Below, in pieces: positions 47,901 to 56,330 of a stretch of 64,000 nt of DNA (position 1 is its first letter; each line of letters opens with the position of its first letter). The notes under the pieces are model-generated. The model had not been told where the DNA came from. It saw only the letters and a list, made by a program, of their open reading frames with translations, and did not search any database. Made by a program: the position numbers and the translations under genes. Origin of the DNA: Sediminibacillus dalangtanensis. GTDB taxonomy: Bacteria; Bacillota; Bacilli; Bacillales; Amphibacillaceae. The stretch covers positions 3,162,001-3,226,000 of the forward strand of contig NZ_CP046956.1 in the NCBI RefSeq assembly GCF_017792025.1. Reading direction: 5' to 3'.

Positions 47901-50900
47901 CTGGAATTGTCCAAGGTGCTGGTCACTTGAATCCGGTACGTGTCACTTTTCGTTTGATTCGTTCCGTCGGATGCAGTGAAATAATATTCGACATATTCTT
48001 TTGCAATAATTTCCGGCGAATAAACACGGAAATGGTACAGCATATCATCGTAATCTTCTTGAAGAAGTGCAGATTGATAAGCCTCCTGTCCATTTGTACG
48101 ATAATGCACTTGGACGGTCTTCACAGCGATATCGTCTGTGACATCAGCTGTCAAATCGATATTTTCCGTTTGCTTCACTTCGGTTACTTCTGTCAAATTG
48201 TCGATGGTCGGAGGCGTATTATCCTCCGGCACCGTGACCCGGCTGTCAGGAACTTGATAGTCTCCTACCGATCCAGGGGTAGCTTGTAACATGCCTGCGC
48301 TCACTTTTTTCATTAAATTCGAGCCGTCCCTTGGGTACGTATAGACAATCCCTTTATTTGGCTTGGTATCGTCTACCTCTTCCTCGTCGTTATAATAAGC
48401 AATCGATAATTCTTCGCCTGCATTGGTCGCAACGATCAGCCCTCTCATGCTTCCATTAGCCATTCCTGCCGTGTGAACTCGGACAATGTCCTGATTTTCC
48501 ACTAGGTCGGTACCATAATTGGCATTAAAATCAGCAACGGACTGGCCGCCGTTTTCCCCGTTAATAACCCAAAACACAAGGGTTTCGCCGGATGGTATGA
48601 CGACGTCGTCAGGAACCGACGGCCAGAGGATATCACTTTCCGGATCGGTGCCATAGCGATATTGAAGCTTGTAATCTTGAAAATTGATGGCTTGATTCGT
48701 ATTGTTGTAGACTTCGATGAACTCATACCCATCGGCAGAGCCCGTGTTGGTTGAATCAGGAACCACCTCTGTCACCAGCAGGGATGGTAGTTTTTCCGGA
48801 TCTGCCTCCTGTTTTTCCACCTTGACGAAGGCTTCTTTCGTGCGAACAGTATGAATGCCATCACTAGCTTCGATATAGTAGCGAAAGTCATCCCTGACAT
48901 AGATACCAGGTATATCGGCTGTGTAAGTGGTTGGATCTGCTCCCGCAGCTGACATCGCCAATGGGGTATAATCTTCTTCGCCTTCCGCTTTTACATATAG
49001 CGTAGCAGTAGGTACAGCCCGATCATCCGTAATGGTGGCTTCAATGGCAAGCGGGGAGAAGGCGGTCGCTTCCGATATAGGCTCATGGTTGATGACCGGT
49101 TCCGTGACATCTTCATCTGTTTCCGGTACAGGAACTGGCTGGTCCGGTACTTGTTCCATGTCGATAGTACCTGGAGTAGGTTCTGCCATGGTATGGTATT
49201 TTTTCATGACCGTCCCTTCCGTTGGATATTGGTAATGGATGTCTGCCCCTGTATTATCATTCTCTTCCCCTAGATAATCGGCATAAATTACTTGTTCTCC
49301 ATGGTTGTCCTGCAAAATAAGCGCACGGTTTCCTCCATTGGCAAAGCCAGGAAAGCTGGAATCCGTAACCTCGACAAGCTGTTCTTCCGTCAGCTCCGTG
49401 TCAAAGTTCGCATTAAATGCTTCGATCGTTTTGCCGCCATTGTTATACCAGAAAACGCGTGTTTCCTGTGGCTCCAGGATCGTGTCAGGAATCTGGAAAA
49501 CTACTTCACTATCAGAATCCGTGTAGTAATAAAGAAATCGATAGTTTGTCAACGATAGTGGCTGATCCGTATTATTATACAGTTCAAAGTACTCAAAGTA
49601 ATCGGTTCCGCCCCCTTTTGAATTGGGGGACAATTCGGTAATCAACAAATGGGGATATGAAGAAAAATCCTCCAATTCTGCTTGTTGACTTACTTTCGCT
49701 GTAGCCTGTACTTCCTCTGCCTTTTCCGGCTGGGTTATCTTCACTTCGACCGGCGCTTCCGCAGGATAAGTAACTTGATCATGGGCAGTTGTCACGGTCA
49801 TATAATAAGTAAAGGTCTTACCTTGCAATTGATCGGCTGCTAATTCTGCGGAAAAGCGATTCTTTTCCTTCGGGGTCATTTCGATGGTATCGAAGTCTGG
49901 CTGATCACTAGTTTGGTAGAAAAGCGTTGCCACCACAGCTTGTCCATCTGCATCGATTTCTGCTTCGACTTTTACTGCCTTTCCGCTTTCCACTTCTTGT
50001 ATCGCATCGTGATGAACGACAGGTTGCGACATATCAGCCAGCGTGATCTTCTGCTCTGGAAGCTGGCCATCATCCGTCAGCGTCGGAGTGTTACCGGAAT
50101 CTGTTTGAAAAAGCCTCATTTCTTTTCCGCTTGCCGGATATTGAAAATGTACCGCTTTTCCTAACTGCCTATCTTCCGTCGTAAAGCTTGCCGAAACGAT
50201 TTCCTCCTTATCCGGCATTGTCACGGAAAGCTTTTGTCCATCAGTAAACACGGGGCCGGTAAACTCGACAATCGATTCTAGCGATATATCTGCTTGATAG
50301 TGGTCGATAAAGTCTTGTGTATTTCGTTGTTTCTCATTATTCCAGAAAATAAGGGTTTGGTCTGGTTCGATGGTTTTTGGGCCATTTTCTATGCTTGTAT
50401 GGTCTTCAGAAGAGGAAAAAGAAAAGTTCAGGAAATCAAGGACGAACGGCAAATTAGAATGGTTATGTAGTTCAAAATAGCTGTAGCCGTCCTCACTCTG
50501 CATGATTTCGGTAATCATTAAAGGGGGTAAAGCATCGATGTCGATATTTTCCGCTTGTGGCTCAGAGTTTTTTTCGTCTTGCTGTTCCTTTGTATCTTGC
50601 TGTTGATCAGTCTCTTCTTGCTGGTCAGGTGTATTCTTCTGGTCTACGTTAGGTGAATGTTCTTCCCCACCTGTTTCATTTTTCTCATCTGTTGGGGCTG
50701 TTTCGGTTTCATTCTCAGTCACTTTTTTCGGACTATCCTCTGCTTGCTCTTTTGAATCTTGAGAGGAGGCATCTGTTTCACTAGTTTGGTTTTCTCCTTC
50801 CACTTCTGTTTGTTCTTCAGTGTTTTGTTCTTCCTGTTGTACGGATAATTCTTCCATGGATTTCTCCTGCTTTGGTTGGAGGGCATCGTCCGTAGCAGCA

Positions 50901-51013
50901 GAAACCATTAAACTGCCAGGCAGGATTGCAGCCGCGTCCATCAGTAAAACGGTAAAAATGATGCTCAGCGACAAAAATTGACGTACTCGTTTTTGCACTA
51001 TTCTCCTTTTCAT
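44969..51013 (-). CDS. Giant cell-surface protein: three lamin-tail domains plus metallophosphatase
   Basis: A 2014-residue exported protein. Residues 1-40 are a signal peptide, and about 42-155 an acidic Glu/Gln-rich linker. Lamin-tail domains begin near 159 (LMITEIMQSEDGYSYFELHN), 454 (LLITELSPNSKGGGTDYFEY) and 744 (LLVTEVVPDSTN). Ig-like and carbohydrate-binding-like modules follow. A calcineurin-type phosphatase spans about 1528-1730, with VWMSDTQYYSES, HTGDLVDES, LAGNHD, NFHEYL and LSGHYHEA. After an Fn3-like domain comes a Pro/Asp/Lys-rich wall-spanning tail, then LADTATN, one TM helix and YRKKRLI, a sortase-type anchor whose usual Pro is Ala. RBS and ATG 51013 are clear. It is probably an extracellular phosphodiesterase or nucleotidase; the substrate is unknown. 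Confidence 0.88.
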   Translation of the reverse strand: MKRRIVQKRVRQFLSLSIIFTVLLMDAAAILPGSLMVSAATDDALQPKQEKSMEELSVQQEEQNTEEQTEVEGENQTSETDASSQDSKEQAEDSPKKVTENETETAPTDEKNETGGEEHSPNVDQKNTPDQQEETDQQQDTKEQQDEKNSEPQAENIDIDALPPLMITEIMQSEDGYSYFELHNHSNLPFVLDFLNFSFSSSEDHTSIENGPKTIEPDQTLIFWNNEKQRNTQDFIDHYQADISLESIVEFTGPVFTDGQKLSVTMPDKEEIVSASFTTEDRQLGKAVHFQYPASGKEMRLFQTDSGNTPTLTDDGQLPEQKITLADMSQPVVHHDAIQEVESGKAVKVEAEIDADGQAVVATLFYQTSDQPDFDTIEMTPKEKNRFSAELAADQLQGKTFTYYMTVTTAHDQVTYPAEAPVEVKITQPEKAEEVQATAKVSQQAELEDFSSYPHLLITELSPNSKGGGTDYFEYFELYNNTDQPLSLTNYRFLYYYTDSDSEVVFQIPDTILEPQETRVFWYNNGGKTIEAFNANFDTELTEEQLVEVTDSSFPGFANGGNRALILQDNHGEQVIYADYLGEENDNTGADIHYQYPTEGTVMKKYHTMAEPTPGTIDMEQVPDQPVPVPETDEDVTEPVINHEPISEATAFSPLAIEATITDDRAVPTATLYVKAEGEEDYTPLAMSAAGADPTTYTADIPGIYVRDDFRYYIEASDGIHTVRTKEAFVKVEKQEADPEKLPSLLVTEVVPDSTNTGSADGYEFIEVYNNTNQAINFQDYKLQYRYGTDPESDILWPSVPDDVVIPSGETLVFWVINGENGGQSVADFNANYGTDLVENQDIVRVHTAGMANGSMRGLIVATNAGEELSIAYYNDEEEVDDTKPNKGIVYTYPRDGSNLMKKVSAGMLQATPGSVGDYQVPDSRVTVPEDNTPPTIDNLTEVTEVKQTENIDLTADVTDDIAVKTVQVHYRTNGQEAYQSALLQEDYDDMLYHFRVYSPEIIAKEYVEYYFTASDGTNQTKSDTYRIQVTSTLDNSSLRLNVKDGAVLNGEKVIKATSREDEPEAVKLLIDGKEAGEKTSRAVEHPAYFAFEVSGVNTYFQNGVTIGDEIVHIFDDWIAQWQTITVPIEPEKLKVGANTITIRAGNKATPWEGDPGENRDDYNLRNVRLVLSDGTVLTDPVHADADTVLDMGDDGTMRISEDFTFTIEEELAPSKAYLWDTEQVEDGRHVITAEDQDERVDTEVYVDNAAPVIETNIEESHEYKGEFAINVSVSDEIAGVEEQTIWLDGEEIDVPYAASSGLLTAGTHELRIEAIDTVGNQSEKMVEFSVVDEHPSNPVNQSPQADLNQPIDGDPTLRVKVKDPMGDAMDVGFYQAYQYTPADLDHVVSFSNKADVEPPATQVPDGETVFNKGDIGLASEKDGKYMVTDSTGQFPYHRFDVTVDDQVDEDDLIELVWNGNSLAGRKVTMYAWNHPEAKWEMVDFRIAGEEDFELTGTVSVKEFVKDNKVNVIVQDEIPSDPEAYDYTFVWMSDTQYYSESYPYIYDKQTKWIVENREAMNIQYVMHTGDLVDESDKEYQWLHADDYMKTLDDADVPYGVLAGNHDVAQKTNDYTEYYKYFGADRFQDKPYYGGSYLNNRGHYDLISANGNDYIMVYLGWGIEEEGIAWMNEVLAAYPDRQAILNFHEYLQATGTRHPLGDKLYNEVVVPNENVIAVLSGHYHEAQLLVDELDDDGDGATDRTVYQMLADYQAGPEGGQGYMRLLHFDTANNRIFVNTYSPYLDDYNYYDSDAYPDKDEFTLELDLEAKQKRVATDSFAVNVYTNNEIGTVEDVPSGETAEVTWTGLEEGETYSWYALVTDQFTGEARSDIWSFVKGKEEKEPDQPEPPQDGEDPESDPVPPGKGENPVPPSDNEGDKDDYDKPEDPVDPGKDKETPPKNQSGDKEDGSKEGPEKDKNDDGEKKEDPVNDFSSLLGGKLADTATNMYNLLVIGFLLFVTGASLFIYFYRKKRLI

Positions 51014-51320
51014 GGCTACCTCCTTATGATTTTGGTATCACTATTAGTGTAAGGCGGCAGTATGAAGCAGGCATGAACGTTCTGTAAATCTATGTAAATT
51101 ACTAGCCAATATGTTAGTACGAGGGAATGCTGACGAAACCTTTTTATATGGGAGAAAAGGCCTCGGTGAGACCCACATTGCGGAAGCTTACCAGCTGCCA
51201 GTGAAAAGCAGTGTACATCCACAACACAGTACTAGACTTATCTCATATAAAACAACCAATTAATGATCCACTCCATTTTTATCAACCACATCGACTAGTA
51301 ATAAAGCATGAAAAAACCTA
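51014..51320. other. Intergenic region, no gene seen
   Basis: This 307-bp stretch separates the divergent giant surface gene and the permease operon. It contains the surface gene's leader and AT-rich sequence, but no convincing gene, RNA or repeat. Confidence 0.5.
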
Positions 51321-51361
51321 TTGACCGTCTTTATGTATTAGTGTACTATTTAATTAATACA
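51321..51361 (+). promoter_or_regulatory. Promoter and likely GntR operator of the YtrA-type ABC operon
   Basis: TTGACC (51321-51326), 17 nt and TACTAT (51344-51349) form a sigma-A promoter. TGTATTA (51334-51340) and TAATACA (51355-51361) are inverted arms flanking the -10. A dimeric GntR repressor bound there would block transcription. Confidence 0.6.
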
Positions 51362-51390
51362 ATAATACAACGAACACAGGAGGAATCTGT

Positions 51391-52179
51391 ATGAATGCAT
51401 TTGCAAGTCTTACAAAGAAGGAATTGCGGATGGGAATGCCTGTTTTTCTCGTCCCCGTGATTATTTTCATCGTAGCGGTGGGAGCAGCCGCCTATTTCGG
51501 CGGAAGATCAGGCGTAGCGGCGGAAGCAATAACCGGTGTTTCGGTTGCCGCGGTCACCATGCAAATTTTTTATCTTATTTACTATTTGAATTTCAGTTTA
51601 AAAGCAGAGAAGAAAAAACTGCACCTCTGGCTGCACAACCCACTGCCAGGTTATTCGATGCTTCTGGCAAAACTAGGCGCAGGCTTGATTTCCATGCTGG
51701 CCACTCTGCTCATTACCGGTGTCACCCTAATCATTTCTGCACAGTCAGCGGGATTCATCACCCATTTGCAGAACGATTTCAACCTGACAAACATTGGCTT
51801 TTTCAGCGGCCTGCATGTCGTTCTGATTGCCATCGACCTTTCGATTTACTTTGTGTTTTTCTATATGATCTATCTGTTGTTTAATCGCTACTTTGGTGGT
51901 TTCATCAGTTTTTGTTCCACCTTTGTCCTTTTCGGGGTTTCTACCTACCTCTGGGGAAAGTTTTCCGAAACAGCAATTCACCGAAGTTTGACTTCTTGGG
52001 GGGAAATAGAACTGAATGGCTTTGTTTTCAACCGCAATTTTGATACCAACGGCATCGAGTTTTTCACCGAATTTGATACGGTCCATGTTTTTCTCGGATC
52101 TTACTTGTTTGAAACAATCATTGTCCTCATCTTGTTTTTTGCTGCAAGCTGGATGCTCGATAGAAAAGTCGAGGTGTAA
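51391..52179 (+). CDS. ABC-2-type membrane permease of a GntR-controlled exporter
   Basis: A 262-residue protein with six predicted helices and a soluble insertion (KFSETAIHRSLTSWGEIELN). The start MNAFASLTKKELRMGMPVFL is typical of permeases paired with YtrA-type regulators. AGGAGG precedes the ATG. It is the first gene of an operon followed by the GntR regulator and the ATPase. Related systems pump out or detect cell-wall antibiotics or bacteriocins; the cargo here is unknown. Confidence 0.78.
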   Translation: MNAFASLTKKELRMGMPVFLVPVIIFIVAVGAAAYFGGRSGVAAEAITGVSVAAVTMQIFYLIYYLNFSLKAEKKKLHLWLHNPLPGYSMLLAKLGAGLISMLATLLITGVTLIISAQSAGFITHLQNDFNLTNIGFFSGLHVVLIAIDLSIYFVFFYMIYLLFNRYFGGFISFCSTFVLFGVSTYLWGKFSETAIHRSLTSWGEIELNGFVFNRNFDTNGIEFFTEFDTVHVFLGSYLFETIIVLILFFAASWMLDRKVEV

Positions 52180-52182
52180 AAA

Positions 52183-52563
52183 ATGGCCGATACCTTTCAT
52201 TCATCAACGCCTATATACAGCCAACTGACCGAACGCATTAACAAACAAATTTTACGTGGCGAATTAAAGCCTGGTGACAAGCTCCCCTCAGTCCGTGAAA
52301 TGGGGTTGAAGGTGAACGTAAACCCGAACACTGTACAAAGGACATATCGTGAACTGGAAGGAATGATGATCGTGGAATCCAGACGAGGACAAGGAACGTT
52401 CGTGACCGAAAATCAAAGCATCCTTCAGGACATGAGAGAGCGCCTGAAGCAGGAAGAGATATCGCAATTCGTTGCCAGCATGCATGAAATGGGTTATGAA
52501 AACGAGGAAATCGAAGCAGGATTACAAAGCTATTTGACAGAGGATAAGGAGGATACGGAATGA
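52183..52563 (+). CDS. GntR family transcriptional regulator (YtrA subfamily)
   Basis: A 126-residue short GntR protein with an N-terminal winged helix (YSQLTERINKQILRGELKPG, KLPSVREMGLKVNVNPNTVQ, RTYRELEGMMIVESRRGQGT) and only a short helical tail, as in the YtrA subfamily, which lacks a large ligand-binding domain. It lies 3 bp after the permease and overlaps the ATPase start by 4 bp. It probably represses its own operon until an envelope stress signal arrives. Confidence 0.9.
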   Translation: MADTFHSSTPIYSQLTERINKQILRGELKPGDKLPSVREMGLKVNVNPNTVQRTYRELEGMMIVESRRGQGTFVTENQSILQDMRERLKQEEISQFVASMHEMGYENEEIEAGLQSYLTEDKEDTE

Positions 52564-53261
52564 TTGAACTGGAGAATGTCAACAAACGATTTATGAAAAA
52601 AAGTGCTTTACAGGATGTCTCCCTAGAACTGACCAAAGGGAAAATAATCGGTCTCGTCGGAGAAAACGGGAGCGGGAAATCCACAACATTGAAGTTGATT
52701 GCCGGACTCGTCCGTCCATCGAAGGGATCCGTAAAAGTGAACGGAAACCCTGTCGACCGCAGAATCGCCAGCCAGGTTTCCTATCTATCTGAGCTCGATG
52801 ACTACTACAGCTTTTATAATGTAGGCCAGACGATCGATTTTTTTGCAGAACAATTTGCCGACTTCAACAAGGAAAAGGCAGAAGAAATTCGCGCTTTCAT
52901 GAAATTAGACCCAGATGCCAAATTGAAACAACTTTCCAAGGGGAACCGAGGTCGTCTAAAAATTGTCCTGACACTGGCCAGGGAGGTTCCTGTCATTTTG
53001 ATGGATGAACCGCTTTCCGGATTGGACCCGATGGTACGTGACTCCATCGTCAAAGGGCTCATTTCGTTTATTGACTTAGAACACCAAATCGTACTCATTA
53101 CCACTCATGAAATCAAGGAAATTGAAACGATACTCGATGAAGTAATCGCCATACGGGACGGCCATATTATTGGCCATCATAATGTAGAACAACTTCGCAT
53201 CGAAGAAAACCAGGGCATTGTTGAATGGATGACTTCCATCTATGACCGTGAAATCCATTAA
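52560..53261 (+). CDS. ABC transporter ATP-binding protein
   Basis: A 233-residue ABC ATPase with Walker A GENGSGKST, Walker B VILMDEPLSGLDP and H-loop ITTHEIKEIE. The signature is unusual, LSKGNRGRLKI instead of LSGGQ, as in several YtrB/BcrA-like exporters. The ATG overlaps the GntR stop codon. It pairs with the permease two genes upstream; having the regulator between them is a less common order. Confidence 0.88.
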   Translation: MIELENVNKRFMKKSALQDVSLELTKGKIIGLVGENGSGKSTTLKLIAGLVRPSKGSVKVNGNPVDRRIASQVSYLSELDDYYSFYNVGQTIDFFAEQFADFNKEKAEEIRAFMKLDPDAKLKQLSKGNRGRLKIVLTLAREVPVILMDEPLSGLDPMVRDSIVKGLISFIDLEHQIVLITTHEIKEIETILDEVIAIRDGHIIGHHNVEQLRIEENQGIVEWMTSIYDREIH

Positions 53262-53268
53262 AAATGCC

Positions 53269-53304
53269 AGGAGTTTCCGCCCAGTCCGGAAACTCCTTTT
53301 ATTT
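53269..53304 (+). terminator. Intrinsic terminator of the GntR/ABC operon
   Basis: AGGAGTTTCCG, a 7-nt loop and CGGAAACTCCT are followed by TTTATTTTTT, 8 nt after the ATPase stop. Confidence 0.9.
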
Positions 53305-53458
53305 TTTCTCCTCTTTCTGTCTAAGCCATCATCCCCCTTTTCTTCGCTTAAGTAAGCCAATATACCTAACCTTGCCAATAGAGTCAATTTTTTGACATCT
53401 TGCATTCACTTGTTAAAATTGCATTGTATAAAAATACATCGCAAAGAAGGGAAGCACG

Positions 53459-54274
53459 TTGAAAGAAACATGGTATTTCGTCGATTCAGGCTACTGCACG
53501 CCCTCCTTTAATATGGCATTGGACGAGGCACTCCTGAATTGGCATAGCCAAGGGATAATACCACCAATCCTCCGTTTTTATGGATGGAAACCAGCAGGAA
53601 TTTCTGTAGGCTATTTTCAGAAGGTCAATGGCAAAATCGATGTGGATGGAGCCCGTCAGCATGGTATCGAGCTCGTCCGCAGACAGACCGGAGGGAGAGC
53701 GGTGCTCCACGATCAGGAACTTACATACAGCGTCCTTGTTTCAGAGGACCATGAAGCGATGCCGGCTTCGGTAAAAGAAGCCTATTTAGTGATTTCCCGC
53801 GGTTTGCTGGAAGGCTTTAAAGAACTTGGAATCGAAGCAGAATTCGCTGTGCCGGAGGAAAAGCTGCAAACGACCGATTCAGCAGTCTGCTTTGAAGAAC
53901 CGTCATGGTATGAATTGATTGTCGCCGGTAAAAAGGCGGCTGGAAGCGCCCAAACCAGAAAAAAAGGCGTGATTTTGCAGCATGGCTCCATTCCCTTGAA
54001 TGTGGATAAAGAGAAGCTGTTTGATTTATTCGTCTATCCGAACGAACGGGTAAAGGAACGGGCAAAAAGAACATTTGGCGATAAAGCAGTCGCCATTAAC
54101 GAAGTCTCAAAGCATCCCATCCGTTTTGAAGAAGCCAAACAAGCTTTTAAAACCGGATTTGAACGCGGCCTTGAGATCCAACTCGAACCGTTCACGCTTA
54201 CGGAAGAACAACTGTCCGAAGTACATGCACTGGAATCCAAGTATAAAAGCGAAGAATGGAATTTTTCCAGATGA
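53459..54274 (+). CDS. lipM: Octanoyltransferase LipM
   Basis: A 271-residue LplA/LipB-superfamily enzyme that moves octanoate from acyl carrier protein to the H protein of glycine cleavage, the first step of lipoate synthesis in Bacillus. The family start [39 protein letters not shown], the probable catalytic Cys in [13 protein letters not shown] and the Lys in [16 protein letters not shown] are present. The start is TTG 53459 with a GGGAAG ribosome site. LipM rather than a true lipoate ligase is favoured by the Cys and by lipA next door. Confidence 0.88.
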   Translation: MKETWYFVDSGYCTPSFNMALDEALLNWHSQGIIPPILRFYGWKPAGISVGYFQKVNGKIDVDGARQHGIELVRRQTGGRAVLHDQELTYSVLVSEDHEAMPASVKEAYLVISRGLLEGFKELGIEAEFAVPEEKLQTTDSAVCFEEPSWYELIVAGKKAAGSAQTRKKGVILQHGSIPLNVDKEKLFDLFVYPNERVKERAKRTFGDKAVAINEVSKHPIRFEEAKQAFKTGFERGLEIQLEPFTLTEEQLSEVHALESKYKSEEWNFSR

Positions 54275-54289
54275 AGGAGTGGTGTAAAA

Positions 54290-55234
54290 ATGCCGAAGCA
54301 ATATGAACACATACGGAAACCGGAATGGCTCAAAGTGAAAATCAACACGAACAAGTCTTATAACAGACTAAAGCGGTTGATGCGCGAAAAGAATCTGCAT
54401 ACAGTATGCGAAGAAGCGAAGTGTCCGAATATTCACGAATGTTGGAGCGAGCGGGCGACTGCCACTTTCATGATTTTAGGCGACACCTGCACACGCGGCT
54501 GCCGATTTTGTGCAGTGAAAACAGGACTACCGAATGAACTGGATTGGGGAGAGCCGGAACGCGTCGCAGAATCGGTGGAAATTATGGGGCTCAAGCATGC
54601 GGTAGTTACGGCTGTCGCAAGAGATGATTTAAACGACGGAGGCGCTGCGGTATTTGCGGAAACAGTCCGTGCTATTAGAAGAAGAGTCCCTAGCTGCACA
54701 GTCGAAGTCCTCCCTTCCGACATGAAAGGAGATTACGAAAGCCTCCATACCTTAATGGACAGCGGACCGGACATCTTCAACCATAATATCGAAACAGTCC
54801 GCCGGCTCACGAAACGTGTCCGGGCAATCGCGATGTACGACCGCTCCTTGCAGCTGCTGGAACGCGTCAAGGAAATAGCCCCTGACACACCGACAAAATC
54901 GAGCATCATGGTCGGCCTGGGAGAGACAAAAGAAGAAATCATGGAGGCGATGGACGACCTGCTAGCCCATAAAGTCGATATCATGACAATCGGCCAGTAC
55001 CTCCAGCCGACCAAAAAGCATTTGAACGTCGAGCGATATTACCATCCGGATGAATTTGAAGAGTTGAAGCAAATCGCGCTGGAAAAAGGGTTCAAGCATT
55101 GCGAAGCAGGTCCGATGGTACGCTCCTCTTATCACGCTGACGAGCAAGTCAATGAAACTTCCGCACAGCGTCGGATCAAATACATGAAGGGCTACGAATC
55201 ACAGGGTGAGACGCTTGATCATGTGAAGTTTTAG
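54290..55234 (+). CDS. lipA: Lipoyl synthase
   Basis: A 314-residue radical SAM enzyme that inserts two sulfurs into octanoyl groups on lipoyl domains. The radical-SAM cluster cysteines are in [13 protein letters not shown]. The auxiliary cluster cysteines are in [12 protein letters not shown] near the N-terminus, and the C-terminal Arg-Ser-Ser is in [11 protein letters not shown]. It lies 15 bp after lipM, so octanoylation and sulfur insertion are made together, and it ends at a strong terminator. Confidence 0.97.
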   Translation: MPKQYEHIRKPEWLKVKINTNKSYNRLKRLMREKNLHTVCEEAKCPNIHECWSERATATFMILGDTCTRGCRFCAVKTGLPNELDWGEPERVAESVEIMGLKHAVVTAVARDDLNDGGAAVFAETVRAIRRRVPSCTVEVLPSDMKGDYESLHTLMDSGPDIFNHNIETVRRLTKRVRAIAMYDRSLQLLERVKEIAPDTPTKSSIMVGLGETKEEIMEAMDDLLAHKVDIMTIGQYLQPTKKHLNVERYYHPDEFEELKQIALEKGFKHCEAGPMVRSSYHADEQVNETSAQRRIKYMKGYESQGETLDHVKF

Positions 55235-55235
55235 T

Positions 55236-55277
55236 AAAAACAACCGCTCAGAGGGAAATCTGAGCGGTTGTTTTTGA
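55236..55277. terminator. Intrinsic terminator after lipA, probably bidirectional
   Basis: AAAAACAACCGCTCAGA-GGGAAA-TCTGAGCGGTTGTTTTT is a perfect stem with A/T flanks between lipA and the convergent VOC gene. Confidence 0.93.
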
Positions 55278-55302
55278 CCGATGTTATAAAACCAATTTAA
55301 AA

Positions 55303-55680
55303 CTAGCCGTTGCAAATCATGATAATATTCCCATCCGGATCGCTTATGGTAAAAAAAGCAAAGTCCTCAAATTCCACGATGTCCGACTCTATTTTGTAAC
55401 CTGAAGTTTGCAGGTATTGATAGGATTGCTCGATCTCGTCTGTATGAAAATTGAATAACGGATACGGCGAAGGAATGATATTCTTTGTTTCTCCTGCAGG
55501 ACCTGCGTCCAGAGTGAGACCGATGTCTTGATCCATGATAAGATTGTGTACAGGTCGAGAGACATTTGATATATCTGCTTCCTGGTTTAGCAATTTGCTG
55601 TACCAATTAACCGATTTCTCTAAATCACTTACATGCACAAAAATGGTGTTGATTTGGTTTTTAATGAAGCTGTTCACCAC
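55303..55680 (-). CDS. VOC (glyoxalase/bleomycin resistance-like) family protein
   Basis: A 125-residue protein with the vicinal-oxygen-chelate fold: INTIFVHVSDLEKSVNWYSK at the start, PYPLFNFHTDEIEQSYQYLQ in the middle and FFTISDPDGNIIMICNG at the end. Such proteins bind a metal and act as lyases, dioxygenases or drug-binding proteins; the activity is unknown. It starts at GTG 55680 directly after the preceding stop codon, with GGAGGG in the end of the upstream gene, so the pair is coupled. Confidence 0.83.
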   Translation of the reverse strand: MVNSFIKNQINTIFVHVSDLEKSVNWYSKLLNQEADISNVSRPVHNLIMDQDIGLTLDAGPAGETKNIIPSPYPLFNFHTDEIEQSYQYLQTSGYKIESDIVEFEDFAFFTISDPDGNIIMICNG

Positions 55681-55983
55681 TCAGTGCTTCCCTCCTCTTG
55701 GTCTTAAGCTACTTATTCTTTCCATGTCTGTTATGATCGGTTTGGCCCTTTTGATTAATGTTTGTGTAGCTTCCAAGGACAGCGACGCGCGATGTGCGCT
55801 TTCCTTGCTCCATACCTCATATACGAACACAGCATTGGGTTCCTCATCGGATGTGTTCACTAGATAGATTTCGCACTCTTCAAGCTCTTCCATTTCTTTT
55901 GCAGCGTCTAACAAAATTTCTACTAAATTGTCACGCTCTCCATCTTTTACAGTGAATTTACCATATAAGCCAAATTTGCCCAT
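55681..55983 (-). CDS. Antibiotic biosynthesis monooxygenase (ABM) domain protein
   Basis: A 100-residue ferredoxin-like alpha+beta barrel of the ABM/YgiN family: GLYGKFTVKDGERDNLVEIL, EMEELEECEIYLVNTSDEEP and VFVYEVWSKESAHRASLSLE. Members act as small quinol oxygenases or heme-degrading enzymes; this one has no diagnostic residues for either that I can see. GGAGGAGG precedes the ATG. It forms a two-gene unit with the VOC protein. Confidence 0.82.
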   Translation of the reverse strand: MGKFGLYGKFTVKDGERDNLVEILLDAAKEMEELEECEIYLVNTSDEEPNAVFVYEVWSKESAHRASLSLEATQTLIKRAKPIITDMERISSLRPRGGKH

Positions 55984-56330
55984 TTCCTTCCTCCTCCATT
56001 ATCTTTTTATCAACATCCTTCTCCAGTTGCGGATAACCGATCCTTGATAATATGATAAGTTCCACTCCATGAGCGATATTCCTTCTATTCTTTCGATATC
56101 CATTTTGCTATGTAATCAAAAAGTGGTAATTTGGATAAGCATGAATCTGCCGAAAAAAACCGAATGCTAAACAGGAGCATTCGGTAGATTGCACAATGGA
56201 ACAACCAACAGAGAAGGTGCAAATGAATATATTTCATTCTGTTTTTTTCTTAAGCTGTTGCTATCGTTTTTCTAAATTTTTGCTTTTGTCACCAAGGGGG
56301 TTATCCGTCAACAGTAATACGATGCCTTAC
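55984..56330. other. Intergenic region, terminator only
   Basis: 347 bp between the ABM and cupin genes. Apart from the terminator at 56152-56183 I see no gene or repeat. A possible frame at 56196-56423 has no ribosome site and overlaps the cupin gene. Confidence 0.5.
56152..56183 (-). terminator. Intrinsic terminator downstream of the cupin gene
   Basis: On the minus strand CCGAATGCT-CCTGTT-AGCATTCGG is followed by a run of seven T. It lies about 150 bp after the cupin stop codon. Confidence 0.8.
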
